This document shows positions 21,193 to 30,543 of a DNA stretch of 34,988 bases, in pieces. Source of the DNA: Hyphomicrobiales bacterium (GTDB taxonomy: Bacteria; Pseudomonadota; Alphaproteobacteria; Rhizobiales; Rhizobiaceae); the NCBI GenBank assembly GCA_900467745.1, contig UBQW01000055.1, forward strand, positions 1 through 34,988. Reading direction: 5' to 3'. The translations under genes and the position numbers were made by a program. Within the stretch, counting starts at the first letter, position 1, and the number at the start of each line of letters is the position of its first letter. The notes beneath the pieces were generated by a model. That model saw only the letters and a program-made list of their open reading frames with translations, was not told the origin of the DNA and did no database searches.

Positions 21193-21540
21193 TTACCCCT
21201 GCTGCTCGACAACCTCGGGCAGCATGACGAACAGTGACTTGAGCAGCGACACCGTGCCGGAGTGGCCGACGCTGTAATAGATCATGCGGCCCTCGCGGCG
21301 GGTATTGACCAGTCCCTCGAGACGCAGGCGGGCGAGCTGTTGCGAGACCATGGCCTGCTGCATGCCGAGAATGTCCTCGATCTGGCCGACGGTCTTCTCC
21401 TCCTCGGCGAGAATGCAGAGGATGAGCAACCGCGTATGATGAGCCAGCGCTTTCAGAAGTTCACTTGCTGCCCGAGCTTTGGTCGAAAACCCCTGCAATT
21501 CGTGATCGGCCATACCCGATCGAGGTGTCGGCAAGTGCAT
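21193..21540 (-). CDS. ArsR-family winged-helix regulator
   Basis: The 115-residue protein has the ArsR/SmtB fold: A-S-E-L-L-K-A-L-A-H-H-T-R-L-L-I-L (dimer and first helices), G-Q-I-E-D-I-L-G-M-Q-Q-A-M-V-S-Q-Q-L-A-R-L (helix-turn-helix, about 52-72) and the beta wing R-R-E-G-R-M-I-Y-Y-S-V. The classical metal motif E-L-C-V-C-D is absent and there is only one cysteine (Cys42), so a metal or two-thiol sensor of the usual type is unlikely; the signal is unknown. Starts at 21540 and 21513 are both possible, neither with a strong ribosome site. The upstream gap is AT-rich and contains inverted repeats that may be its operator. Confidence 0.87.
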   Translation of the reverse strand: MHLPTPRSGMADHELQGFSTKARAASELLKALAHHTRLLILCILAEEEKTVGQIEDILGMQQAMVSQQLARLRLEGLVNTRREGRMIYYSVGHSGTVSLLKSLFVMLPEVVEQQG

Positions 21541-21644
21541 GTTATGTCTCTGCTTGCATATATATCAAAAATGACAAGTGCTCATAACACGTACGCAACG
21601 TCGGATAATTTGGATCTCCTAAAGTGCCAAAAAAAGTCAACTAA
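21541..21644. promoter_or_regulatory. AT-rich gap with inverted repeats upstream of the ArsR gene
   Basis: Arms gttatg (21541-21546) and cataac (21583-21588) enclose cttg (21553-21556) and caag (21575-21578) around a catatatatc core. The base composition is clearly lower in GC than the flanks. It is a reasonable place for an autoregulatory operator and the promoter of the ArsR gene; not demonstrated. Confidence 0.4.
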
Positions 21645-22415
21645 TCAGCAGATAAGCTGGCCGCCGTTAACCTCCAGCACCTGACCGGTCACGTAACCCG
21701 ACAGCGACGGCGCCGCCATGAAGAGATAGGCCGGTGCGCAATCCTCGGCCGTCCCCAGCCGCTGCAGCGGTATGCCCTTGCGGGTCTGTTCCAGCTTTTC
21801 GGCGGACGAATAGCGCTGGTGGAAATCGGTTTCGATCGTTCCCGGCGAGATGCAGTTGACGCGGATGCCATCCGGCGCGAGCTCGCGCGCCAGCGCTTTC
21901 GAGTAAGTCGAGACGAACGCCTTGGAGGCCGAGTAGATCGCCGAGCCCGGGCTACCGCCCGTCAGCGCCGAGATCGAAACGGTGTTGACGATCGCAGCCT
22001 CGCCAGCGGCCCTCAGCGCCGGCAGTAGCGCCCTGGTGACTTCGACGACCGACGTCTGGTTCAGCTGCACCACCTGGCCATATTGCTCGTCGGTGAGCGT
22101 GCCCGCCGGAAACCGGCCGAACATCGTTCCCGCATTGTTGACCAGCGCGTGGATCATCTTGAAGTGGCCGAGCACCTTGTTCGCAAAAACCTGGCACCCC
22201 TCGCCCGTCGAAAAATCGCCGGCGATCAGGATGGCGCGGCGATCTTCTTCCGCCGTCAGCAGGAAATCTGGCAAGGTCCGCTCGCCGTCGCGGCCGGTGT
22301 GAACCAGAACCCGCGCACCGCAATCGAGAAACTGTCTCGCGACCTCAAGCCCGATCCCGCGGCCGGCACCTGTGACCACCACGTTGCGGTTTTCGAACAA
22401 CTTCGGATGAAACAT
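21645..22415 (-). CDS. Short-chain dehydrogenase/reductase
   Basis: This 256-residue classical SDR has the cofactor motif T-G-A-G-R-G-I-G (15-22), N-N-A-G (93-96), a serine at 147/149 and the catalytic Y-S-A-S-K (Tyr161, Lys165), then P-G-T-I-E-T-D-F and the C-terminal G-Q-V-L-E-V-N-G-G. Substrate is unknown. The H-T-G-R-D segment after strand 2, with basic residues, hints at NADP preference, but this is only an inference. ATG 22415 has GGAGGGT about 5 nt upstream; the open frame to 22487 is not needed. It is upstream of, and co-directional with, the ArsR gene, 104 bp apart. Confidence 0.9.
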   Translation of the reverse strand: MFHPKLFENRNVVVTGAGRGIGLEVARQFLDCGARVLVHTGRDGERTLPDFLLTAEEDRRAILIAGDFSTGEGCQVFANKVLGHFKMIHALVNNAGTMFGRFPAGTLTDEQYGQVVQLNQTSVVEVTRALLPALRAAGEAAIVNTVSISALTGGSPGSAIYSASKAFVSTYSKALARELAPDGIRVNCISPGTIETDFHQRYSSAEKLEQTRKGIPLQRLGTAEDCAPAYLFMAAPSLSGYVTGQVLEVNGGQLIC

Positions 22416-22538
22416 CAAACCCTCCCCATCAGCGGCCGAACCGATCCGGATCCGACATGGTGAGAAGATAGCCTCTGCATCCGCCAATGATCAACCGCTA
22501 CCGGTCTTAGATGGCGGAGAAGAGCGTCGAGCGGGCAA

Positions 22539-22565
22539 CAAAAAAGCGGCCTTGCGGCCGCTTCG
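22539..22565 (-). terminator. Rho-independent terminator of the atp operon
   Basis: Read on the minus strand, an 8-bp stem aagcggcc/ggccgctt (plus-strand arms 22544-22551 and 22556-22563) with a 4-nt loop is directly followed by six T residues (plus-strand a-run 22540-22545). It lies about 25 bp after the atpC stop, the expected place for the end of the operon. Confidence 0.88.
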
Positions 22566-22587
22566 ATGACAGTCAGAGCTGGAAGGC

Positions 22588-22995
22588 TCAGTCCTTGTTG
22601 ACGACACCCTGGAGGTGCGTCATTTCCATGATGAAGTGTTCCAGCTTGGACTTGTGCTCGTGATGCTGGGCATCCTCGAGTTCAGACTTGGCGGCGTCGA
22701 TCCGGCGGTCGAGTTCGTCCTTGGAGACGTCTTCGACGGGGATCGCGGATTCCGCGAGCAGCGTGCAGCCGGTCGGCAGGATATCGGCGAAGCCGCCGAA
22801 CACCACGAAGTCCTTCTTGACACCGCTGGCGGAGCGAACGCTCACGACGCCCGGCTTGATTGTTGTCATCGTCGGCGCGTGGTTCGCCATGACGGTCATC
22901 TCGCCCTCGGTTGCCGGAATGACAACTTCGGTCACCATCTCGGACAAGAGCAGGCGCTCCGGAGATACGAGTTCAAAATTGAAATTGTCAGCCAT
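22588..22995 (-). CDS. atpC: ATP synthase F1 epsilon subunit
   Basis: AtpC is the regulatory epsilon subunit of the central stalk. The 135 residues show the N-terminal beta sandwich (F-N-F-E-L-V-S-P-E-R-L-L-L, G-E-M-T-V-M-A-N-H-A-P, K-D-F-V-V-F-G-G-F) and a C-terminal helical part of about 45 residues rich in Glu/Asp/Lys/His. It is last in atpHAGDC. A strong hairpin lies in the 77-bp spacer before it and a rho-independent terminator follows. Confidence 0.95.
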   Translation of the reverse strand: MADNFNFELVSPERLLLSEMVTEVVIPATEGEMTVMANHAPTMTTIKPGVVSVRSASGVKKDFVVFGGFADILPTGCTLLAESAIPVEDVSKDELDRRIDAAKSELEDAQHHEHKSKLEHFIMEMTHLQGVVNKD

Positions 22996-23030
22996 GACGT
23001 TTCACTTCTTGATTGTCTTTGAAACGAGAG

Positions 23031-23061
23031 ACGGCGCGCGGGGACGGTCCCTGCGCGCCGT
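23031..23061. repeat. Stable hairpin in the atpD-atpC spacer
   Basis: Arms acggcgcgc (23031-23039) and gcgcgccgt (23053-23061) are exact complements; inside, ggga/tccc pairs around cgg after one mismatch. On the mRNA (minus) strand no T run follows, so it is not a terminator. It may protect or process the mRNA between atpD and atpC or tune relative expression. Confidence 0.65.
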
Positions 23062-23072
23062 AAGTGAATGCA

Positions 23073-24521
<1,449 letters not shown>

Positions 24522-24544
24522 CTTCTTACCCTCTTTCCCTTACC

Positions 24545-25429
24545 TCAGAGCGCTTCCGCGCCCGAAATGATTTCAATGAGTTCCTTGGTGATCTGAGCCT
24601 GGCGCTGACGGTTGTAGGAAAGCGTCAGCTTGTTGATCATTTCACCAGCGTTACGCGTCGCATTGTCCATCGCGCTCATCTTGGCGCCCATTTCGCCGGC
24701 GACGTTCTCGAGGAGCGCGCGGAAAATCTGGACCGAGATGTTGCGTGGAATCAGATCCTCGAGGATCGATGCCGGATCTGGCTCGTATTCGTAGACCGCG
24801 CCCGCATGTGCCGCGTCCTCGGCAACCGCCTCGCCAGCCGAAGCCGGGATGAGCTGCTGTGCCGTCGGAACCTGCGAGATCACCGACTTGAACTCGGAAT
24901 AGAAGAGCGTGCAGACGTCGAATTCACCGGCTTCGTACATCTCGATGATGCGCTTGCCGATGCTGTCGGCGTTTTCGAAGGCGACACGCTTGACGTCGCG
25001 GAGTTCCTTGCGCTCAACGATGAGCGGCAGGAATTCGCGGCGCAGGCTGTCGTAGCCCTTCTTGCCGACAGTGAAGATCTTTACCGTCTTGCCTTCTGCG
25101 GTCAGCTTGCGGGCATGATCGCGGGCAAAACGGGAAATCTGCGAGTTGAAACCGCCGCAGAGGCCGCGATCAGCCGTGCAGACAACGAGCAGGTGAACCT
25201 GATCCTTGCCTGTACCGGTCATGAGAGCCGGCGCACCATCCGCATCGGTGACGGCATTGGCGATGTTCGCCAAGACCGCACTCATCCGCTGCGAATAGGG
25301 CCGGGCGGCCTCGGCCGCCTCCTGCGCACGCCGAAGCTTCGCCGCGGCGACCATTTTCATCGCCTTGGTGATCTTCTGCGTCGCCTTGACGGAGGCGATC
25401 CGGTTTTTCAGATCCTTAAGTGAAGGCAT
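24545..25429 (-). CDS. atpG: ATP synthase F1 gamma subunit
   Basis: AtpG is the rotating central shaft. The 294-residue protein has the family's N-terminal helix (L-K-N-R-I-A-S-V-K-A-T-Q-K-I-T-K-A-M-K-M-V-A-A-A-K), the central Rossmann-like part with D-R-G-L-C-G-G-F-N, and the C-terminal helix with the signature S-A-M-D-N-A-T-R-N-A-G and L-T-L-S-Y-N-R-Q-R-Q-A-Q-I-T. An acidic/Ala insertion around residues 195-215 (E-A-V-A-E-D-A-A-H-A) is typical of alphaproteobacteria. It lies between atpA and atpD with gaps of 26 and 23 bp. Confidence 0.97.
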   Translation of the reverse strand: MPSLKDLKNRIASVKATQKITKAMKMVAAAKLRRAQEAAEAARPYSQRMSAVLANIANAVTDADGAPALMTGTGKDQVHLLVVCTADRGLCGGFNSQISRFARDHARKLTAEGKTVKIFTVGKKGYDSLRREFLPLIVERKELRDVKRVAFENADSIGKRIIEMYEAGEFDVCTLFYSEFKSVISQVPTAQQLIPASAGEAVAEDAAHAGAVYEYEPDPASILEDLIPRNISVQIFRALLENVAGEMGAKMSAMDNATRNAGEMINKLTLSYNRQRQAQITKELIEIISGAEAL

Positions 25430-25455
25430 CCGTGATCCGTCCTAACTGGGTCCGA

Positions 25456-26985
25456 TTACGAGAAAGACTTCGCGAAGCTGTCGATGGCAGCGGTGAGCTT
25501 GCCCTTCGTATCGTCGCTGATGGCCTTTTCGCTACGGATCGTGTCGAGGATCGCCGAACCTTCGGAACGGAGGTACGACAGCAGGCCCTGCTCGAACTTG
25601 CCGACCTGGTTGACCGCGACCTTGTCGAGGTAACCGTTGACGCCGGCGAAGATCACCGCGACCTGTTCTTCCGTCTTCAGCGGCGAGAACTGCGGCTGCT
25701 TCAGGAGTTCGGTCAGGCGTGCGCCGCGGTTCAGCAGGCGCTGCGTCGAGGCATCGAGATCGGAGCCGAACTGGGCGAAGGCGGCCATTTCGCGATACTG
25801 GGCGAGTTCGCCCTTGATCGAGCCGGCAACCTGCTTCATGGCCTTGATCTGAGCGGCGGAACCAACGCGCGAAACCGACAGACCGACGTTAACGGCCGGA
25901 CGAATGCCCTGGTAGAACAGGTCGGTTTCGAGGAAGATCTGGCCGTCGGTGATCGAGATCACGTTGGTCGGAATGAACGCCGAAACGTCGTTACCCTGGG
26001 TTTCGATGACCGGCAGAGCCGTCAGCGAGCCAGCGCCCATTTCGTCGGAGAGCTTAGCAGCGCGCTCGAGGAGACGCGAATGCAGGTAGAAAACGTCGCC
26101 CGGGTAAGCCTCGCGGCCCGGCGGGCGGCGCAGCAGAAGCGACATCTGGCGATAGGCGACAGCCTGCTTCGAAAGGTCGTCGTAACCGATCAGGGCGTGC
26201 TGGCCGTTGTCGCGGAAGTATTCGCCCATGGCGCAACCGGCGAACGGTGCCAGGTACTGCATCGGAGCAGCGTCCGAAGCGGTCGCGGCAACGACGATCG
26301 AGTACTTCATTGCGCCGCGTTCTTCGAGAACCTTGACGAACTGGGCAACGGTCGAACGCTTCTGGCCGATAGCGACGTAGACGCAGTACAGCTTTTCGCT
26401 GTCCGGGCCGTTGTCGTGGATGGCCTTCTGGTTCAGGATCGCGTCGAGAATGATCGCGGTCTTGCCGGTCTGGCGGTCGCCGATGACGAGCTCGCGCTGG
26501 CCACGGCCAACCGGGATGAGCGCGTCGATGGCCTTGAGGCCGGTCGACATCGGCTCATGAACCGACTTACGCGGAATGATGCCCGGAGCCTTGACGTCGA
26601 CGCGCGCACGGCGGGTCGCGTTGATCGGGCCCTTGCCGTCGATCGGGTTGCCGAGAGCGTCGACAACGCGGCCGAGCAGTTCCGGACCAACCGGAACGTC
26701 AACGATGGCGCCCGTACGCTTGACGGTGTCGCCTTCCTTGATGGCGCGGTCGGAACCGAAAATAACGACACCAACGTTGTCGGCTTCAAGGTTCAGCGCC
26801 ATGCCGCGGATGCCGCCCGGGAACTCGACCATCTCGCCAGCCTGGACGTTGTCCAGACCGTATACGCGAGCGATACCGTCACCGACGGAGAGCACCTGAC
26901 CGACTTCCGAGACCTGCGCCTCTTTGCCGAAGTTTTTAATCTGATCTTTGAGAATTGCGGAAATTTCCGCGGCGCGGATATCCAT
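25456..26985 (-). CDS. atpA: ATP synthase F1 alpha subunit
   Basis: AtpA forms the non-catalytic nucleotide-binding half of the F1 hexamer and supplies the arginine finger. The 509 residues show the beta-barrel start (M-D-I-R-A-A-E-I-S-A-I-L), P-loop G-D-R-Q-T-G-K-T at 169-176, and the alpha-subunit signature P-A-V-N-V-G-L-S-V-S-R-V-G-S, which contains the arginine finger. The start overlaps the end of atpH by one base, so translation is coupled. Confidence 0.98.
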   Translation of the reverse strand: MDIRAAEISAILKDQIKNFGKEAQVSEVGQVLSVGDGIARVYGLDNVQAGEMVEFPGGIRGMALNLEADNVGVVIFGSDRAIKEGDTVKRTGAIVDVPVGPELLGRVVDALGNPIDGKGPINATRRARVDVKAPGIIPRKSVHEPMSTGLKAIDALIPVGRGQRELVIGDRQTGKTAIILDAILNQKAIHDNGPDSEKLYCVYVAIGQKRSTVAQFVKVLEERGAMKYSIVVAATASDAAPMQYLAPFAGCAMGEYFRDNGQHALIGYDDLSKQAVAYRQMSLLLRRPPGREAYPGDVFYLHSRLLERAAKLSDEMGAGSLTALPVIETQGNDVSAFIPTNVISITDGQIFLETDLFYQGIRPAVNVGLSVSRVGSAAQIKAMKQVAGSIKGELAQYREMAAFAQFGSDLDASTQRLLNRGARLTELLKQPQFSPLKTEEQVAVIFAGVNGYLDKVAVNQVGKFEQGLLSYLRSEGSAILDTIRSEKAISDDTKGKLTAAIDSFAKSFS

Positions 26986-27551
26986 CAGCCAACCTCTTTC
27001 AATGCAAGCTTAAGGGTAGAGAGTTTGGTACGAAGAGACGTATCAATCTGACGGGACCCGACCTTCACGATCAGACCACCAAGAATTGACGGATCAACCG
27101 TGACGTTGACCGCCACGTCTTTGCCGGTGACGCCCTTCAGCGCCGCCTTCAATTCAGTTTCCTGCGCTGCGTCGAGCGCATGGGCCGAGGTAACCTCGGC
27201 AGTAATTTCGCCACGCTGCTTGGCAGCGATGACACGGAAGGCCTTGATCATGCCCGGGAGAGCAAACAGGCGGCGATTGCGCACCACGACCTTCAGGAAG
27301 TTTGCAACGAACCCGCTGATGCCAGCCTTTTCGCTGATCGCGATGATCGTCTTCAGCTGATCTTCAGCCGAGAAAACCGGGCTGGAGATGAAGCGCTTCA
27401 GATCGTCGCTCTCGTCCAACATCGCCTGAAAACGGTCGAGATCGGCGGTCACGTTCGCGACTGCACCCTCCTCGAGCGCCAGTTCGAACAGCGACGAGGC
27501 ATATCGCTCTGCAACACCAGATGTAAGCTGGGACGTGTCTGCCACGGGCAC
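26985..27551 (-). CDS. atpH: ATP synthase F1 delta subunit
   Basis: AtpH connects F1 to the peripheral stalk. The 188-residue protein starts with V-P-V-A-D-T-S and the helical domain (G-V-A-E-R-Y-A-S-S-L-F-E-L-A-L), and ends with the family pattern D-P-S-I-L-G-G-L-I-V-K-V-G and D-T-S-L-R-T-K-L-S-T-L. GTG 27551 has AGGGA about 6 nt upstream; a TTG at 27569 would place that site inside the gene. It opens the F1-only operon atpHAGDC; the F0 genes are elsewhere, as is usual in alphaproteobacteria. Confidence 0.95.
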   Translation of the reverse strand: MPVADTSQLTSGVAERYASSLFELALEEGAVANVTADLDRFQAMLDESDDLKRFISSPVFSAEDQLKTIIAISEKAGISGFVANFLKVVVRNRRLFALPGMIKAFRVIAAKQRGEITAEVTSAHALDAAQETELKAALKGVTGKDVAVNVTVDPSILGGLIVKVGSRQIDTSLRTKLSTLKLALKEVG

Positions 27552-27637
27552 AAATTTCCCTGATTTCAACCCAAGAATCCGGCCTCCGGCGGGCGCCTGA
27601 TTTAAATTCTTGAATTCGTTATGATTTCCCCCAGAAA

Positions 27638-27659
27638 TCGCAAGAGAAGCCTCTTGCTT
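27638..27659. repeat. Hairpin in the atpH leader
   Basis: A perfect 7-bp stem gcaagag (27640-27646) and ctcttgc (27651-27657) with a 4-nt loop lies about 90 bp upstream of atpH. The region 27552-27750 should hold the atp operon promoter, but I could not pick a convincing -35/-10 pair. Confidence 0.4.
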
Positions 27660-27750
27660 CTTCCGAAATTCGGGGTCCGTCTAACATAGGATATCGGGAC
27701 TCGCAACACGCGTAACGCCGTAATCCTATTTTAGCATCGATTTCTGCCGC

Positions 27751-27800
27751 AAAAATGCCGAAACCGTTCACGGTCCAAAGACCGTCACTCCAAAATCGGC
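27751..27800 (-). terminator. Probable terminator after the DUF4345 gene
   Basis: On the minus strand an outer stem gccga/tcggc (plus-strand 27796-27800 and 27757-27761) encloses a perfect acggtc/gaccgt hairpin (27770-27785) and is followed by atttttg. It begins 6 bp after the DUF4345 stop and separates that gene from the atp operon. Confidence 0.5.
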
Positions 27801-27805
27801 GTGTT

Positions 27806-28195
27806 TCAGGCGGAAAAGAAACCGAAGACATAGCCGAGCGGAAGCGCCGCCAAAATCACCTGCACAACCAGAAGTACATAATTCATGATGGTGCCTCCCC
27901 GGTCGGAAAGCAGCGAGATGATGCGCGCGAATGCGGCCATCGCAAAGGCGGCACCTAGCGCCAGATAGGTGAAGTTCTGCGCCAGCATGATCGCCGCCAG
28001 CCCGGTGCCGAGATAGAAGCCGCCCATCGAGCGCAGTTCGGCATAACCATCTCGACGCCCCTCGCGCACCTGCATCCCGAAGAGCCGCATCGCATAGCCC
28101 GGCGCGAACATGATGATGAAGCCCGCAAGCGCGGTAAACGCGGCGGCACCGAAGGCGAGCTGCTCGCCCAGCTCCGTCGGAAAGTAGAATTCCAT
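27806..28195 (-). CDS. Small four-helix membrane protein, DUF4345-like
   Basis: The 129-residue protein is mostly hydrophobic, with helices at about 12-32, 58-76, 78-95 and 104-126 and short loops; the R-E-G-R-R-D-G-Y-A-E-L-R-S-M-G-G loop between helices 1 and 2 resembles the DUF4345 family pattern. No function is known. ATG 28195 lies after a GGGG run about 8 nt upstream; a GTG at 28213 would add six residues. It is 80 bp downstream of priA on the same strand and is followed by a terminator-like hairpin. Confidence 0.72.
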   Translation of the reverse strand: MEFYFPTELGEQLAFGAAAFTALAGFIIMFAPGYAMRLFGMQVREGRRDGYAELRSMGGFYLGTGLAAIMLAQNFTYLALGAAFAMAAFARIISLLSDRGGTIMNYVLLVVQVILAALPLGYVFGFFSA

Positions 28196-28275
28196 GATGT
28201 GACCCCAAATCACTGTGATTTGCAGCCCTTATGCCATGATATCGGCAGGCCGCAAACGCCCGAGATCGGCGTACT

Positions 28276-30489
28276 CTAAAGGAAGCTCTGCGGATCGATA
28301 TCGAGCTGCACGTGGATGGAGCCGCGCTCCTTTGGTGATTGCGCCAGCATGGTGCGCAGGTAGGCCTGCATGTCGGAGTTCCTTCGACCATGCACGAGGA
28401 GCCGGAAGCGATGGCGTCCGCGCACCAGCGCCAGCGGCGCCTCGGCCGGCCCAAGCACGGAAATCCCCGTCACCTGCGGCGCTGCGTTGCGCATGCTGCG
28501 CGCATGCCCCTCCGCATCCTGCCTGGTTTCTGCCGAGACGATGATCGACGCCAGCCGGCCGAACGGCGGCAGGATCGCCCGCTCACGCTCGGCGATCTCG
28601 CGCTCGTAGAAGGCGCCCGCGTCGCCGGAGACGATCGCCTGCATCACGGGATGCTGCGGCTGGTAGGTCTGCAGCAGTCCATGGCTCTTCAGACCCGTAC
28701 GCCCGGCGCGACCCGTCACCTGCGACAATAGCTGGAAGGTCCGTTCGGCAGCGCGCGGATCGCCGTTCGCCAGCCCGAGATCCGCATCGATGATGCCGAC
28801 AAGCGTCATCAGCGGGAAGTTATGCCCCTTGGCCACCAGCTGCGTGCCGATAACGATATCCGCCTCGCCCTTGGCGATGGCGTCGAGCTCCAGCCTGAGC
28901 CGCTTCACCCCGCCCATGATGTCGGAGGAGAGCACGATGGTCCGCGCCTCAGGAAAATGCCGCTCCACCTCTTCCGCGATCCGCTCCACCCCCGGCCCGC
29001 AGGCAACCAGATGGTCGAACGTGCCGCATTCCGGGCAGGCCTCGGGCGTATGCTGGTGATAGCCGCACTGGTGGCACTGCAGCTGCCGCTTGAACCGGTG
29101 CTCGACCAACCAGCTGGAGCATTGCGGGCACTGGAAGCGATGGCCGCAGACGCGGCAGAGCGTCAGCGGCGCATATCCGCGCCGGTTGAGGAACAGCAGC
29201 GCCTGCTGCTTCTTCTCCACCGTCTTGCCGATGGCCCGCAAGAGCACCGGCGAGAGGAAGCCTCCACGCTCCGGCGCATGCCGTCGCATATCGACCAGAT
29301 GCAGATCGGGCAACGCCGCGTCGCCGAAGCGGGTCGGCAGGTGGATGGTCGTATAGCGCCCGCTCTGGCCGTTGACCTGGCTTTCGACCGACGGCGTGGC
29401 CGAGACCAGCACGAGTGGGAAATCGCCGATCCGGGCGCGCACGACCGCCATGTCGCGGGCATTGTAATAGACGCGGTCTTCCTGCTTGTAAGCGGGATCA
29501 TGTTCTTCATCGACGATGATCAGCCCGAGATCCTCGAATGGCAGGAACAGCGCCGAACGCGCGCCCGCCACGACCCGGACCTCCCCCGTCACCGCCTGCC
29601 GCCACACCTTCTCGCGCGTCTTCGGCGCCAGATCGGAATGCCACTCGGCGGGCTTGGCCCCGAAGCGATCCTGGAAGCGCTCGAGGAAACTGGCCGTCAG
29701 CGCGATCTCCGGCAGCAGGATCAGCACCTGCTTGCCGCGCTTCAGCGTCTCGGCGATCGCCTCGAAATAGACCTCCGTCTTGCCCGAACCGGTGACGCCA
29801 TCGATCAGCGACACCGCGAACTGCCCGTTGCGGACCTCTTCGAGAATCTCGTCGGCCGCCTCCTTCTGCGGACCCGCGAGCCGCGATGGCGCGAAATCCG
29901 GATCCGGCTTGGCCACGATCGGCGGCGGCGGCAAGAAGATCGTCTCGAAGATCCCTTGCGCGATCAAGCCATCTACCACGCTGGTCGAAACACCGGCCGC
30001 ATGCGCCAGGCCGATGCGCGTCCACGAAAGCCCGTCGCCGGCGGCATCGAGCACACGGGCACGCGCCGGCGTCATCCGCTCCGGCTCGCCGCCCACGAAG
30101 CGCAGCCCCTCGACCATCGGCTCCGGATCGAAGGCGTTCGGCACGCGCAGCGCCATCCGCGCCACCAGCCCCGGCGGCGACAGCGTATAGCTCGCGACCC
30201 AATCGACGAAATCGCGCATGTCCTTCGACAGCGGCGGGCAATCGAACACCTTGGTGATCGGCCGAAGCTTCTTCGGATCGACGCCCTCGTCGCCCCCCTC
30301 CCAGACGGCGCCCATCACCTGGCGCGGCCCAAGCGGCACCTGCACGACGGAGCCGGGCTCCACGGCCATGCCCTCGGGCACCGAGTAGGAATAGGGCCTG
30401 GGTGCCGGCATGGGTACGAGCACCGACACCGTGCGCACGGCGGGCGGCGGCTCGATCGGGCCAAAGAGGTCGGACGAATCTATGCTCAT
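28276..30489 (-). CDS. priA: Primosomal replication restart helicase PriA
   Basis: PriA recognises stalled forks and reloads the replicative helicase. The 737-residue protein has the N-terminal DNA-binding domains, Walker A T-G-S-G-K-T (233-238), D-E-E-H (327-330), the eight zinc-binding cysteines between the helicase lobes (445, 448, 454, 457, 472, 475, 485, 488) and the Q-V-T-G-R-A-G-R motif VI at about 590-597. All key motifs are intact. ATG 30489 (M-S-I-D-S-S-D) is taken as start; a TTG at 30519 gives a ten-residue extension. It lies 54 bp after an AAA ATPase gene on the same strand. Confidence 0.96.
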   Translation of the reverse strand: MSIDSSDLFGPIEPPPAVRTVSVLVPMPAPRPYSYSVPEGMAVEPGSVVQVPLGPRQVMGAVWEGGDEGVDPKKLRPITKVFDCPPLSKDMRDFVDWVASYTLSPPGLVARMALRVPNAFDPEPMVEGLRFVGGEPERMTPARARVLDAAGDGLSWTRIGLAHAAGVSTSVVDGLIAQGIFETIFLPPPPIVAKPDPDFAPSRLAGPQKEAADEILEEVRNGQFAVSLIDGVTGSGKTEVYFEAIAETLKRGKQVLILLPEIALTASFLERFQDRFGAKPAEWHSDLAPKTREKVWRQAVTGEVRVVAGARSALFLPFEDLGLIIVDEEHDPAYKQEDRVYYNARDMAVVRARIGDFPLVLVSATPSVESQVNGQSGRYTTIHLPTRFGDAALPDLHLVDMRRHAPERGGFLSPVLLRAIGKTVEKKQQALLFLNRRGYAPLTLCRVCGHRFQCPQCSSWLVEHRFKRQLQCHQCGYHQHTPEACPECGTFDHLVACGPGVERIAEEVERHFPEARTIVLSSDIMGGVKRLRLELDAIAKGEADIVIGTQLVAKGHNFPLMTLVGIIDADLGLANGDPRAAERTFQLLSQVTGRAGRTGLKSHGLLQTYQPQHPVMQAIVSGDAGAFYEREIAERERAILPPFGRLASIIVSAETRQDAEGHARSMRNAAPQVTGISVLGPAEAPLALVRGRHRFRLLVHGRRNSDMQAYLRTMLAQSPKERGSIHVQLDIDPQSFL

Positions 30490-30543
30490 CGGGCGCGACC
30501 ATGCCCGCAACGAGACCAAAATGAAACCCGCGACATCGTGCTA

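Noticed and set aside
25420..27051. Long frames antisense to atpA (also antisense to atpD at 23064-24596, priA at 28822-30858, argH at 3112-4350 and lysA at 4379-5827)
   Set aside because: All lie opposite strongly conserved genes and give Arg/Asp/Gly-rich translations without recognisable domains.
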